A stretch of DNA of 64,000 nucleotides from CAJCJE01 sp963818685 (lineage in GTDB: Bacteria; Actinomycetota; Actinomycetes; Mycobacteriales; Pseudonocardiaceae), in NCBI GenBank assembly GCA_963818685.1, contig CAWFTJ010000003.1:744001-808000 (forward strand). Direction: 5' to 3'. Both the position numbers and the translations under genes were made by a program. Under the pieces are notes generated by a model that worked only from the letters and a program-made list of their open reading frames with translations, was not told the origin of the DNA and searched no databases. This document shows, in pieces, positions 52,893 through 61,451 of the stretch. The first letter of the stretch is position 1; each line of letters begins with the position of its first letter.

Positions 52893-53004
52893 GAAGGCGA
52901 CCCTACGTGGCGAGATCCGGTTTTGGTCAGTGCATCGCGCCGGCGCGATCACATCGGAATCGATCTGGTCGTCAACCGCCGAACCATGCCTGGGCATGCC
53001 GAAA

Positions 53005-53090
53005 CGCTCCCGTGTCCCCGACGGGACCTGGGAGCGAATTTCCGGCCCGGCATCCGTCCGGATCCCCTGCTCGGGGACCGGACGGATGCC
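53005..53090 (-). terminator. double hairpin terminator of the LuxR-type regulator gene
   Basis: The first hairpin (53049-53090) has an 18-base stem with a single A bulge and loop TGCTC. The second (53005-53036) has outer arms CGCTCCC/GGGAGCG and inner arms GTCCC/GGGAC. Both follow the stop at 53121. The rest of the gap up to the rnd start holds no gene. Confidence 0.82.
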
Positions 53091-53120
53091 GCTGACTGGC
53101 CGAATTCTGCTGTGTTCGAA

Positions 53121-53837
53121 CTAGCGAATAACGCCAGCCCGCATTGCCAATGCGACCATTTGTGCTCGATCACCTGTGCCGAGTTTGCGCCCGATCCTGG
53201 ACAGGTGCGACTTCACCGTGAGCGCCGAGAGGTTGAGTGCTTCGCCGATTTCCTTGTTGGATTGCCCATCGGCGACGAGTTGCAGCACCTCGACCTCCCG
53301 CGCGGACAGTTCGCGCGGGGTGTTGTCGGTGCCGGGAACCCTGGTGCCCGTGGCAAGCACAGGCGCCACACTCGGGTCGGCGTACACCCCTCCGTCGAGC
53401 ACTCGACGCACCCCGTCGGTGACCACCATCGGCGATGCGGACTTCAGCAGGTACGCCTGAGCGCCTGCCTGGAAGGCCGACCGGACCGCATAGGGGTCGT
53501 CGGAGGACGCGAGCACCACGATGCGCGGCCAACCGTGGGCACGGAACTCCGTGACCAGGTCGATACCGCTACCGTCGGGTAGCCCGAGATCGAGAATCGC
53601 GAGGTCGCACGGACCCGTGGCCAGGGCTCGCGCCCTTGCCTCGGCAACCGAAGCGGCCTCGTGCACAGTGCCCGCGCCCATCTGGGTGAGCCGGGCGGCT
53701 ATCGCCTCCCTCAGCAATGGATGGTCATCGACCACCAACACCGAGAACAGTTCCTCCCGCGGGTGCGGGACCATGTTCGCCGGCAACGCGCCGGCTGGCG
53801 TGGTTCGAACGGCCTGACCTAAGCCGACGGCAGCCAC
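53121..53837 (-). CDS. LuxR/NarL-family response regulator
   Basis: A 238-residue response regulator. About 30 extra N-terminal residues precede the receiver domain, which starts FSVLVVDDHPLLREAIAARL. The phospho-Asp is in LAILDLGLPDGSGIDLV, the Ser/Thr switch in VLASSDDPY and the Lys in YLLKSASP. The C-terminal LuxR helix-turn-helix is LSAREVEVLQLVADGQSNKE with LSALTVKSHLSRIGRKLG. No sensor kinase gene is adjacent (orphan). GTG 53837 has GGGAGGTAGTGAC upstream. A long inverted repeat lies 47-86 bases upstream of the start. Confidence 0.87.
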   Translation of the reverse strand: MAAVGLGQAVRTTPAGALPANMVPHPREELFSVLVVDDHPLLREAIAARLTQMGAGTVHEAASVAEARARALATGPCDLAILDLGLPDGSGIDLVTEFRAHGWPRIVVLASSDDPYAVRSAFQAGAQAYLLKSASPMVVTDGVRRVLDGGVYADPSVAPVLATGTRVPGTDNTPRELSAREVEVLQLVADGQSNKEIGEALNLSALTVKSHLSRIGRKLGTGDRAQMVALAMRAGVIR

Positions 53838-53883
53838 GTCACTACCTCCCTGGAGTCGGTCGTGCCCCCCGACCAGCACCGGG

Positions 53884-53923
53884 ACTTTCGTCCGATCAGC
53901 CGCGCCACTGATCGACCGAAAGT
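53884..53923. promoter_or_regulatory. 40-bp imperfect inverted repeat upstream of the LuxR-type regulator
   Basis: ACTTTCGTCCGATCAG (53884-53899) and CTGATCGACCGAAAGT (53908-53923) match in 14 of 16 positions around an 8-base centre. It could be an operator (autoregulation) or a leader hairpin. The remaining stretch to the DUF3000 gene (53924-54186) contains no recognisable gene. Confidence 0.55.
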
Positions 53924-54186
53924 GGTGTCGACGAAGGCAGCGTAGCCGCCCAAGAGGGTCAGCGGGACGATCAATTGGGTATCTGTCCCGATCGGATGGT
54001 TACTCTTCGCGGAACATGTAACTCTTTCGGGGGACATAAGCCGACTCGGCTAACGCGAAGGACCCTCACAACGACATCCCCAAGTTGGCCTAGTGGGATT
54101 GTTGCGTATGCACCAAGTTCCCGGTCAGTTTTCCGCTCCATCGGCACGGCCGTCGACGCCTGCGTCAGATACGGACAGCGGGCATG

Positions 54187-54221
54187 AAAAAGGACTGCCG
54201 GGCCGGCGCCTCGACAGTCCT
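54187..54221 (-). terminator. terminator downstream of DUF3000
   Basis: On the minus strand AGGACTG/CAGTCCT arms are followed directly by TTTTT (AAAAA at 54187-54191 on plus). The loop is GC-rich with possible inner pairing. Confidence 0.68.
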
Positions 54222-54248
54222 CTTCCGGATCGATTCCGGGCCTCGCGG

Positions 54249-54824
54249 TCAGCGCGACTGGCGCGCCGTCTGATGCTGTCCGAACAGCGTTACCCCTACT
54301 GGGGGCAGTCCAACCGTGCTCGCCATCAGTTCGCAGAACGCCTCGGCATGGGCGCCAAGTCCGGCGTCCCTTGCGGTCCAGGAGGCCCGCAGTTCGAGAT
54401 CGTCGGTTCTGGAGGGTCCGGAGATCTCGCCGAAGCGCGCCGAGGACGTCTGGGTGACCGTGCCGCCGAGGGCGATATGATCAGCATCACAGTTGCTCAG
54501 CGCGTCGGTCAGCCACGACCAGCCGACGTCCGGCAGCAGCGGATCGCTGGCCAGTTCCGCGTCGAGTTCGGCCCGTACGTAGATGACCAACCGGAGCACG
54601 CCGCCCCAGGCCGCTTCGCCGTCCGGGTCGTGCAGCAGCACCAGCCGTCCTGTCGCCAACTCGTCGGCGGGCCCGTTCACCTCGGCGGCGAGCGCGAAGG
54701 ACCACGGCGCCAGCCGCTGCGGCGCCTTCACGACGTCGAGCTGGATCTCCGGACGAGCGCGCACCGCGGAGAGCGAGGCCGCCGCCCGCCGGAAGAGTTC
54801 GGGTCCTTCCGGTGTACTCGTCAC
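54249..54824 (-). CDS. DUF3000 family protein
   Basis: A 191-residue soluble protein conserved in actinobacteria between RNase D and hemE (Rv2680 in M. tuberculosis, from memory). Conserved stretches are LFRRAAASLSAVRARPEIQL, RLAPWSFALAAEV, GRLVLLHDPDGEAAWGGVLR and DVGWSWLTDALSNC. GTG 54824 has GAGGAGGGCCG upstream. Function is unknown. It is transcribed divergently from hemE with about 220 bases between starts. Confidence 0.88.
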   Translation of the reverse strand: MTSTPEGPELFRRAAASLSAVRARPEIQLDVVKAPQRLAPWSFALAAEVNGPADELATGRLVLLHDPDGEAAWGGVLRLVIYVRAELDAELASDPLLPDVGWSWLTDALSNCDADHIALGGTVTQTSSARFGEISGPSRTDDLELRASWTARDAGLGAHAEAFCELMASTVGLPPVGVTLFGQHQTARQSR

Positions 54825-55048
54825 CGGCCCTCCTCGCTGGCGTACTGGCAGAATCCATGATGACCCCTGTCAGGGCCCGCCCGCCCCGGTTCGTGGTCGC
54901 GCGCACCGGCTCGATCACGTGAGGTGACTGTAGAGCCACCCGGTCGGGCAAGGCGGGTAGGCGCGCCGGACGCGTCGGTGCCCACCGATACGTTGGTCGC
55001 CGCACATCGAATTTCGCGCCGGCAGGGCCTGCGACGTTGGAGGAGCAC

Positions 55049-56128
55049 ATGACCGACACCCAGTCGACGGCGCCGGTGTCGCCCCGTCGGGACCTGGCGC
55101 GGGCGCCGCTGCTGATGGCGGCGCGGGGCGAGCGGCCCAGCCGCACCCCGGTCTGGTTCATGCGCCAGGCAGGCCGGGCGCTGCCGGAATATCGCAAGGT
55201 CCGCGAGGGCATCGGCATGTTGGCCTCCTGTATGACGCCCGATCTGGCCTGCGAGATCACCATGCAGCCGGTGCGCCGCTACGGCGTTGACGCGGCCATC
55301 CTGTTCAGCGACATCGTGGTCCCGCTCTACGCGGCCGGCCTGGACATCGACATCGTGGCCGGCACCGGCCCTGTCGTCGCCAGCCCGGTGCGCACCATGG
55401 CCGACGTGACCGGGCTGCCCACGCTCGACCCCGAGCAGGTGCGCCCGGTCGCCGACACGGTGCGTTCGCTCGTCAGTGAACTGGGTGACACCCCGTTGAT
55501 CGGTTTCGCGGGTGCGCCGTTCACGGTGGCCTCCTATCTGGTGGAGGGCGGGCCGAGTCGCAACCACGAACGGACTAAAGCCCTGATGCATGGCGAACCG
55601 GACACCTGGCACGCCCTTGCCGACCGGCTCGCCGACATCACCCTGACCTTCCTGCGCGCCCAGGTCGCCGCGGGCGTTGACGCGGTGCAGCTGTTCGACT
55701 CGTGGTCCGGCGCGCTCTCCGAGCGGGACTACCGCGAGTTCGTGCTGCCGCACTCGGCCAAGGTGCTCGGCGGGCTCGCCGACGCGGGCGTGCCGCGCAT
55801 CCACTTCGGCGTCGGCACCGGCGAGCTGCTCGGCGCCATGCGCGAGGCGGGCGCGGACGTGGTCGGCGTCGACTGGCGCATCCCGCTGGACGTGGCGACC
55901 GACCGCCTTGTCGCCGCCCTTCCGGACGGCCCTGCCCCGGTCGTGCAGGGCAACCTGGACCCGGCGCTGCTGTTCGCGCCGTGGCCGGTGCTTGAGCGCG
56001 AGGTGCGGCGCATCCACGAGGAGGGCAAGGCGGCCGGCGGGCACATCTTCAACCTCGGCCACGGCGTCCTGCCGCAGACGGATCCGGACGTGGTGACCAG
56101 AGTGGCCGAGCTGGTGCATTCGCTGTGA
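55049..56128 (+). CDS. hemE: uroporphyrinogen decarboxylase
   Basis: A 359-residue HemE, which removes four carboxyl groups from uroporphyrinogen III to make coproporphyrinogen III in haem synthesis. The signature TPVWFMRQAGRALPEYRKVR near residue 34 has the substrate-binding Arg residues, and AAILFSDIVVPLYAAGLDID has the catalytic Asp. Further motifs are GFAGAPFTVASYLVEGG and HFGVGTGELLGAMREAG, ending GHIFNLGHGVLPQTDPD. ATG 55049 has TTGGAGGAGC upstream. It overlaps the oxidase gene by four bases. Confidence 0.95.
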   Translation: MTDTQSTAPVSPRRDLARAPLLMAARGERPSRTPVWFMRQAGRALPEYRKVREGIGMLASCMTPDLACEITMQPVRRYGVDAAILFSDIVVPLYAAGLDIDIVAGTGPVVASPVRTMADVTGLPTLDPEQVRPVADTVRSLVSELGDTPLIGFAGAPFTVASYLVEGGPSRNHERTKALMHGEPDTWHALADRLADITLTFLRAQVAAGVDAVQLFDSWSGALSERDYREFVLPHSAKVLGGLADAGVPRIHFGVGTGELLGAMREAGADVVGVDWRIPLDVATDRLVAALPDGPAPVVQGNLDPALLFAPWPVLEREVRRIHEEGKAAGGHIFNLGHGVLPQTDPDVVTRVAELVHSL

Positions 56129-57540
56129 CCGACGCACACGTCGCAGTGGTCGGCGGCGGCATCTCCGGGCTGGCCGCCGCCTACCGGTTACGCCAGCTGC
56201 TCGGCCCGGACGCGACCATCACGGTGATCGAGCCGACCGACCGGCTCGGCGGCAAGCTGCGCACGATCGAGCTGGCCGGCTCCCGCTACGACGTCGGCGC
56301 CGAGGCGTTCCTCTGGCGCAGGCCGCAGGCGACCGCGCTGCTCACCGAGATCGGCCTCGCCGACGAACTGACCCACCCGACCACCGCACGCGCCGGCATT
56401 CTGGCCGGCGGCGCGCTGCGCCCGATCCCGCGCAGGACCTTCCTCGGCGTGCCGGCCTCCGCGGATGCCGTCGCCGATGTGCTCTCGCCTGCGGGCGTGG
56501 CCAGGGTCGCCGCCGAAGCGGACCTGCCCCCGCTCGACCTGGCCGGCACGGACGCGTCGGTCGGCGCGCTGCTGCGCGAGCGGCTCGGCCCCGAGGTGCC
56601 GTTCCGGCTGGTCGACCCGCTGCTCGGCGGCGTGTACGCGGGCCACGCGGACAGCCTCGGCATGCGCGCGACCATGCCCGAACTGGCCAAGGCGCTCGAC
56701 GCGGGCGCGACCTCACTCGTGCGGGCCGCGGCCGGCCTGATGCCCGAACCGCCCGCGCCCGGCAGCAAACCGGCGCCGGTGTTTGGCTCGCTGCGCGGCG
56801 GCCTACAGACCTTCACCGACCGCCTCGCCGAACTCGCCGACATCCGGCTCCGCTCCGGCCTGCCGGTGCGCGCGCTGCGCCGTACCGCGACCGGCTGGCA
56901 GCTGGAGATCGGCAGCGCCCCCGCGCCCGAGTACCTGGACGCGGACGCGGTGCTGCTCGCCTGCCCGGCGCCCGCAGCACGCAAGCTGCTCGCCGACCTG
57001 GCACCGACCGCCGCGACCGCGCTCGGCGACATCGAGGTCGCCTCGGTCGGCGTGGTCGGCCTCGCCCTGCCGGTCGACGCGGCCATCCCGGACTCCTCCG
57101 GCATCCTGCTGGCCTCCCGCGAGCACCACCGCGACGGCACACCGTTCACGGCCAAGGCGTTCACGTTCTCCAGCCGCAAGTGGGCGCACCTCAACGGCGC
57201 CGACCACCTGCTGATCCGTGGCTCGGTCGGGCACGCAGGCGAGACCAGCGCGCTGCAACGAGACGATGCCGACCTGCTCGCAGCGGTCCGCGCCGACCTG
57301 GCCGAACTGACCGGCGTCACCGCGACCCCGATCGACACCGTCGTCCAGCGCTGGGGCGGCGGCATGCCGCAGTACGGCGTCGGCCACCTCGATCTGGTGG
57401 ACACGGTGGAACGCGCGGTCGGGCAGCTGCCGAAGGTCGCCGTTGCCGGCGCCTACCTGCGCGGCATCGGCCTGCCCGGCTGCATCGCCAGCGCGGACGC
57501 GGCCGCGACCACGCTGGCGAAACAGCTCACGATCGGCTAA
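56125..57540 (+). CDS. cgoX: coproporphyrinogen III oxidase (HemY/HemG-type, FAD)
   Basis: A 471-residue flavin oxidase. The N-terminal FAD-binding motif is VAVVGGGISGLAAAYRLRQL; other features are GGKLRTIELAGSRYDVGAEA, DPLLGGVYAGHADSLGMRAT and a C-terminal GIGLPGCIASADAAATTLAK. Gram-positive HemY oxidises coproporphyrinogen III to coproporphyrin III, and the HemQ homologue encoded just downstream supports this coproporphyrin-dependent route. Older names are hemY or hemG. The GTG start overlaps the hemE stop (GTGA). It overlaps the convergent PPOX gene by four bases. Confidence 0.92.
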   Translation: MTDAHVAVVGGGISGLAAAYRLRQLLGPDATITVIEPTDRLGGKLRTIELAGSRYDVGAEAFLWRRPQATALLTEIGLADELTHPTTARAGILAGGALRPIPRRTFLGVPASADAVADVLSPAGVARVAAEADLPPLDLAGTDASVGALLRERLGPEVPFRLVDPLLGGVYAGHADSLGMRATMPELAKALDAGATSLVRAAAGLMPEPPAPGSKPAPVFGSLRGGLQTFTDRLAELADIRLRSGLPVRALRRTATGWQLEIGSAPAPEYLDADAVLLACPAPAARKLLADLAPTAATALGDIEVASVGVVGLALPVDAAIPDSSGILLASREHHRDGTPFTAKAFTFSSRKWAHLNGADHLLIRGSVGHAGETSALQRDDADLLAAVRADLAELTGVTATPIDTVVQRWGGGMPQYGVGHLDLVDTVERAVGQLPKVAVAGAYLRGIGLPGCIASADAAATTLAKQLTIG

Positions 57541-57977
57541 TCGGAGACGTTGCCGCGCGCGGTCACCTTGGTGATCCGGCCGCGCGCCAGGTACTCGACG
57601 TCCGGCACGGCGTTGCGCTTGCCGAACTCGACGCCGCGCTCCTCACCCATGTAGCGCGAGCCCAGTTTGGTCGCCCACTTGACCATCTCGTCGAGGTCCT
57701 CGGACAGGCTGACCTCGCCCTCGAAGAGCACATACGAATAGGGCGGGGCCTGGTCGTCGACGAGCATGGCGAAGCGCGGGTCACGCTGGAACGCCTTGGC
57801 CTTCAGCGACTTCATCTCGGTGGTGAACACCACGTAGTCCACGCCGTCCGCGGTGTCCAGCACGAACCAGATCGGGGTCACGTGCGGTGCGCCATTCGCC
57901 CTGGTTACCGCCATTTTGCCGGTCCTGGTGCCGGTGAGGGCGAATTCCCACCATTGCTCTCGACTCATCTCATACAT
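57537..57977 (-). CDS. PPOX-class flavin/F420-dependent oxidoreductase
   Basis: A 146-residue split-barrel protein of the pyridoxamine-5'-phosphate oxidase-like superfamily. Motifs are TGKMAVTRANGAPHVTPIWF, VVFTTEMKSLKAKAFQRDPR and YVLFEGEVSLSEDLDEMVKW. In actinobacteria this group often uses coenzyme F420 to reduce or oxidise small molecules; the substrate is unknown. Two starts are possible: ATG 57977 and ATG 57968 (MSREQWWEFALT). It lies opposite to the haem genes, between cgoX and hemQ, overlapping the cgoX stop and divergent from hemQ by 33 bases. Confidence 0.85.
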   Translation of the reverse strand: MYEMSREQWWEFALTGTRTGKMAVTRANGAPHVTPIWFVLDTADGVDYVVFTTEMKSLKAKAFQRDPRFAMLVDDQAPPYSYVLFEGEVSLSEDLDEMVKWATKLGSRYMGEERGVEFGKRNAVPDVEYLARGRITKVTARGNVSD

Positions 57978-58010
57978 CCCCGTGTCGTACCACGTGGCAC
58001 GATGGAACGC

Positions 58011-58703
58011 ATGGCACGCCTGAACTACAACGAACTCAACGACACCATCCGGTACACCATGTGGTCGGTCTTCCGGGCGAGCCCCGGTGCACTGCCGAAC
58101 GACCGCTCCTCCTCGGCCGCCGAGGCCCAGGAGTACCTGGATTCACTCGGTGCCAAGGGCGTTGTGGTGCGCGGCGTGTACGACGTGGCCGGCCTGCGCG
58201 CGGACGCGGACTTCATGATCTGGTGGCACGCCGAGGAGATCGAGCAGCTACAGGCCGCCTACACCGGTTTCCGGCGCACCGCGCTCGGCCGCGCGTCCAC
58301 ACCGGTCTGGAGCCAGACCGCGCTGCACCGGCCGGCCGAGTTCAACCGCAGCCACATCCCGGCCTTCCTGGCCGACGAGACGGCGCGCAAGTACGTGTGT
58401 GTCTATCCGTTCGTGCGCTCCTACGAGTGGTACCTGCTGCCAGAAGCCGAGCGCCGCGCGCTGCTGGCCGAGCACGGCAAGATGGCCCGCGAGTACCCGG
58501 ACGTGCGCGCGAACACGGTCGCCTCGTTCGCGCTCGGCGACTACGAGTGGATTCTGGCCTTCGAGGCCGACGAACTGCACCGGATCGTCGACCTGATGCG
58601 GCACCTGCGCGGCAGCGAGACCCGCAGGCACGTCCGCGAGGAGATCCCGTTCTACACCGGCACCCGGGTGCCGGCCTCCGAACTGGTCGTCAACCTGCCC
58701 TGA
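58011..58703 (+). CDS. hemQ: coproheme decarboxylase (HemQ)
   Basis: A 230-residue member of the chlorite-dismutase-like HemQ family, which decarboxylates coproheme to haem b using peroxide, the last step of the coproporphyrin-dependent pathway. It starts MARLNYNELNDTIRYTMWSV. Key stretches are YVCVYPFVRSYEWYLLPEAE (the Tyr-containing active site), RRALLAEHGKMAREYPDVRA with the likely proximal His, and GDYEWILAFEADELHRIVDL. An ATG three codons upstream (58002) is an alternative start. The ferrochelatase of the pathway is not in the window. Confidence 0.93.
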   Translation: MARLNYNELNDTIRYTMWSVFRASPGALPNDRSSSAAEAQEYLDSLGAKGVVVRGVYDVAGLRADADFMIWWHAEEIEQLQAAYTGFRRTALGRASTPVWSQTALHRPAEFNRSHIPAFLADETARKYVCVYPFVRSYEWYLLPEAERRALLAEHGKMAREYPDVRANTVASFALGDYEWILAFEADELHRIVDLMRHLRGSETRRHVREEIPFYTGTRVPASELVVNLP

Positions 58704-58707
58704 TCCG

Positions 58708-59919
58708 ATGGCGCGCATCACCGGTGCCGATCCGGTCCTGCCCGGTCGCTTCCTGGTCGGCACCGCCGCCGCGACCTGCGTCGCCGCGACCACCCAGGCC
58801 GCGGCCGACCTGTTCCGCGAGCGCGGTGGCGAGCCGGGCGAGGTCGCGGTGGACGTCCGGCACGTGGCGCACGCCTTCCGCAGCGAGCGCTACCTGCGGA
58901 TCAACGACGAGCCACCCGCTGACCTGTGGGCACACGTGTCCGGCGACTATCGGGGCGCGGACGGCTGGATCAAGATCCACGCCAACTATCCGCACCACGC
59001 GCGGGCCGCGGCCGCCGTGCTCGGCGTGCCGAGGGAGCGCGAGGCGTTCGCATCGGCCATCGCCGCCCGCCCGGTCCGCGAGGCCGAGGAGGCCGTGCAC
59101 GCGGCGGGCGGGGTGGCGGCGGCCCTGCGCACCGCCGAGGAATGGGCCGCCCATCCGGCAGGCCAGGCCGCGCGCGCGATCCCGCTTGTCGACGTCGAGC
59201 GGATCGCACCATCCGCGCGGCAACCGCTGCCGCCCGGCCCTCGACCGCTGTCCGGCGTGCGCGTGCTGGACCTGACCCACGTGATCGCGGGCCCGCTGTG
59301 TGGTCGGACGCTGTCCGCACACGGCGCCGACGTCCTGCACATCGGCGCGGCGCACCTGCCGATCCTGCTCCCGCTGCACCTCGATCACGGCTTCGACAAG
59401 CGCGACGCCTTCCTCGACCTGCGTACCGAATCCGGTCGCGCCACCCTCCGCGATCCGGCCCGGGATCGTCGTCGTCGAGCTGTCCGCGTGGGGTCACACC
59501 GGCCCGCGGGCGACGCGGCGCGGCTTCGACTCGCTGGTGCAGATGTCCAGCGGCATCGCGGCCGAACGCTCGGCAAGACACCGAGGCCGTTGCCGGCGCA
59601 GGTGCTGGATCATGCGACCGGCTGGCTGGCCGCAGGCGCCGCGATCACCGGCCTGCGCCGCCGCGCGAGCGAGGGCGGGAGTTGGCGGGCTCGGCTGGCG
59701 CTGGCCCGCACCGCCGCCTGGTTCACCGATCTCGGCCGGCTACCCGAGGATGTCGCGGAGGCCGACGAGCCGCTGCCCGAGGACCTGATGACGGAAACAG
59801 CGAGTTTCGCCGGAACGCTGCGCCATATCCGGATTCCCGGCGAGTTACCCGGAGCGCCACCGGGCTGGCGGCACGGCGCCCGACAGCCCGGTTCCGATCA
59901 ACCGACGTGGCACACCTGA
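58708..59919 (+). pseudogene. CaiB/BaiF family CoA-transferase, internally deleted and frameshifted
   Basis: It begins four bases after hemQ (ATG 58708). Residues 1-250 are in frame and end FDKRDAFLDLRTESGRATL, which normally precedes the ADV...RPG segment of class III CoA-transferases. Here about 30 codons are missing and the continuation PGIVVVELSAWGHTGPRATR, GFDSLVQMSSGIAAER is in another frame (59457-59570). A second shift near 59575 returns to the first frame (TPRPLPAQVLDHATGWLAAG). The tail ends next to msrB. The original enzyme would have moved CoA between carboxylic acids; this copy is probably inactive. The internal deletion makes a simple sequencing error less likely here. Confidence 0.75.
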
Positions 59920-59920
59920 C

Positions 59921-60355
59921 TCAGCTCTCGTCAGGTTCCAGGGTCAGTGAGATCGAGTTGATGCAGTAGCGCTGGTCGGTCGGGGTGTCGTACCCCTCGC
60001 CCTCGAACACGTGGCCGAGGTGGCTGTGGCAGTTCGCGCAGAGCACTTCGACGCGGCGCATGCCGTAACTGTTGTCCTCGCGCAGGATCACCCGGTCGCC
60101 CGCCAGCGGCGAGAAGAACGATGGCCAGCCGCAGTGCGAGTCGAACTTGGTGTCGCTGCGGAACAGTTCCGTGTCGCACGCGCGGCACTTGTAGACGCCG
60201 ACGGTCTTGGTTTCGGTGTACTTGCCGGTCCAGGCCGGTTCGGTCGCGGCCTGGCGCAGCACCGCGTACTCCTCAGGGCTCAGCTCGGCGCGCCATTCCT
60301 CCTCGGTCTTCTCGACGTTGGCCTTGGCGCCGTCCACGGGTTTCAAGCTACTCAT
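59921..60355 (-). CDS. msrB: peptide-methionine (R)-S-oxide reductase
   Basis: A 144-residue MsrB that repairs methionine-R-sulfoxide in proteins. The start MSSLKPVDGAKANVEK leads to EEEWRAELSPEEYAVLRQAA. The zinc site is formed by CRAC and CANC, GWPSFFSPL is the substrate loop, HLGHVFEGEG holds the conserved His, and the catalytic Cys is in QRYCINSISLTL. The ATG at 60355 is preferred over a GTG three codons upstream. TAACGT lies seven bases before the ATG, compatible with a leaderless mRNA. Its stop is two bases from that of the convergent CoA-transferase remnant. Confidence 0.94.
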   Translation of the reverse strand: MSSLKPVDGAKANVEKTEEEWRAELSPEEYAVLRQAATEPAWTGKYTETKTVGVYKCRACDTELFRSDTKFDSHCGWPSFFSPLAGDRVILREDNSYGMRRVEVLCANCHSHLGHVFEGEGYDTPTDQRYCINSISLTLEPDES

Positions 60356-60405
60356 GGCTTCCACGTTAACCCGTGGCCGCCGGTCGCCAGCGCGTGAAGA
60401 AATTA

Positions 60406-60717
60406 CTAGTTGAAGAACGTGCCGAACACGGTTGTCAGCGTGCCCCAGGCCGCGGCGAGGACGGCGGCGAGCACCAGCGTGACCACGATCACGGCCATCA
60501 GCCTGCGATGCCCGTTGGCCCGGTTCGCCGACGCCGCGAACTCGCCCATCTGCGCGATCTCACCCTCCACTGTGAACCGAGGCTGCGTGTTGCGCATGCG
60601 GGCGAGGTGGTCGGCGAAGGCGGCCGCTTCCGGGTCGTCCGGGTCCAGACCGATCAGTTCGTCATCGAACGGCGGTGGTGGCCCGGGCGGCCGGTCTTCT
60701 GGATCCCGAGCAGTCAT
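60406..60717 (-). CDS. small C-terminally membrane-anchored protein (hypothetical)
   Basis: A 103-residue protein. The Pro/Asp-rich N-terminus (MTARDPEDRPPGPPPPFDDE) and a segment FADHLARMRNTQPRFTVEGE are followed by one C-terminal helix (LMAVIVVTLVLAAVLAAAWG). ATG 60717 is preceded closely by GGAGG. No known family was recognised. It lies 50 bases upstream of msrB on the same strand and may share its transcript. Confidence 0.65.
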   Translation of the reverse strand: MTARDPEDRPPGPPPPFDDELIGLDPDDPEAAAFADHLARMRNTQPRFTVEGEIAQMGEFAASANRANGHRRLMAVIVVTLVLAAVLAAAWGTLTTVFGTFFN

Positions 60718-60765
60718 ACCTCCACGGTAACCGTTGGCCGCCCGAATCCGAACCCGACGCGACGA

Positions 60766-60801
60766 CTATACGAGTGTACAGTCTGCTGTACGTTCGTATA
60801 G
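60766..60801. promoter_or_regulatory. 36-bp inverted-repeat operator of the tetR-P450 operon
   Basis: CTATACGAGTGTACAG (60766-60781) and CTGTACGTTCGTATAG (60786-60801) match in 14 of 16 positions around a 4-base centre. It ends right before the ribosome-binding site GGAGGGG of the TetR gene and contains TATA-like elements that may be part of the promoter. Confidence 0.72.
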
Positions 60802-60809
60802 GGAGGGGC

Positions 60810-61451
60810 ATGACCGAGGAACGACCAGCAGAGGACCTGACCGCGCGGGCCAGGATCAGGGACGCGGCGCTGCGCCTGTTCGCCGAGCGCGGCGTGGACG
60901 GGGCGTCCATCCGGGACATCGCGGCCGAGGCAGGTGTCTCGTTGGGCCTGGTCCGGCACCACTTCGGGTCCAAGGAGGCGCTGCGCGCCGCGTGCGACGA
61001 ATACGCGTCGGTCCGGTCCAAGCAGATCCTGTTCGAGGCGACCCAACCCGGCAGCACGCCGAGCCCGAGCTTCCTGCCAGAGGTCCACCCCGCGATCGTG
61101 CTGCTCGTGCGGTACCTCGCCCGCTCGATGTCGGACGGCACGCCCGGCGTGTCCGCCATCTTCGCCGAGGGCGTCGCGCTGACCGAGCACTGGCTGTCCC
61201 GCAACCACCCCGACCAGTTCGACGACCCGAAAGCGGTCGCCGTGCTGGTGACCGCGATGCAGTTCGGGCCGCTGCTCATGCACAACCTGGTGAGTGCGGC
61301 ACTGGGCGTCGACCTGCTCAGCAGGGCGGGCCACATCCGCAGCGCAAAGGCCTACCTGGAGATCTACCAACACCCATGGCTGAGCGAGGACTCGGCCGAA
61401 GCCGCGAAAGCCGCCTACGAGCGGCTGCTCGAAGAGGGGGAAACACCGTGA
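60810..61451 (+). CDS. TetR-family transcriptional regulator
   Basis: A 213-residue repressor. The N-terminal helix-turn-helix is ARIRDAALRLFAERGVDGAS with IRDIAAEAGVSLGLVRHHFG and SKEAL. The C-terminal ligand-binding domain has no assignable effector (VHPAIVLLVRYLARSMSDGT). ATG 60810 has GGAGGGG upstream. It shares an operon with the P450 gene, overlapping it by four bases (GTGA), and probably controls both through the 36-base inverted repeat, lifting repression when a substrate-like molecule binds. Confidence 0.9.
   Translation: MTEERPAEDLTARARIRDAALRLFAERGVDGASIRDIAAEAGVSLGLVRHHFGSKEALRAACDEYASVRSKQILFEATQPGSTPSPSFLPEVHPAIVLLVRYLARSMSDGTPGVSAIFAEGVALTEHWLSRNHPDQFDDPKAVAVLVTAMQFGPLLMHNLVSAALGVDLLSRAGHIRSAKAYLEIYQHPWLSEDSAEAAKAAYERLLEEGETP

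Noticed and set aside
53924..54186. Search for a tRNA or small RNA in the regulator-DUF3000 gap.
   Set aside because: No cloverleaf, conserved loop or strong independent hairpin was found apart from the terminator.
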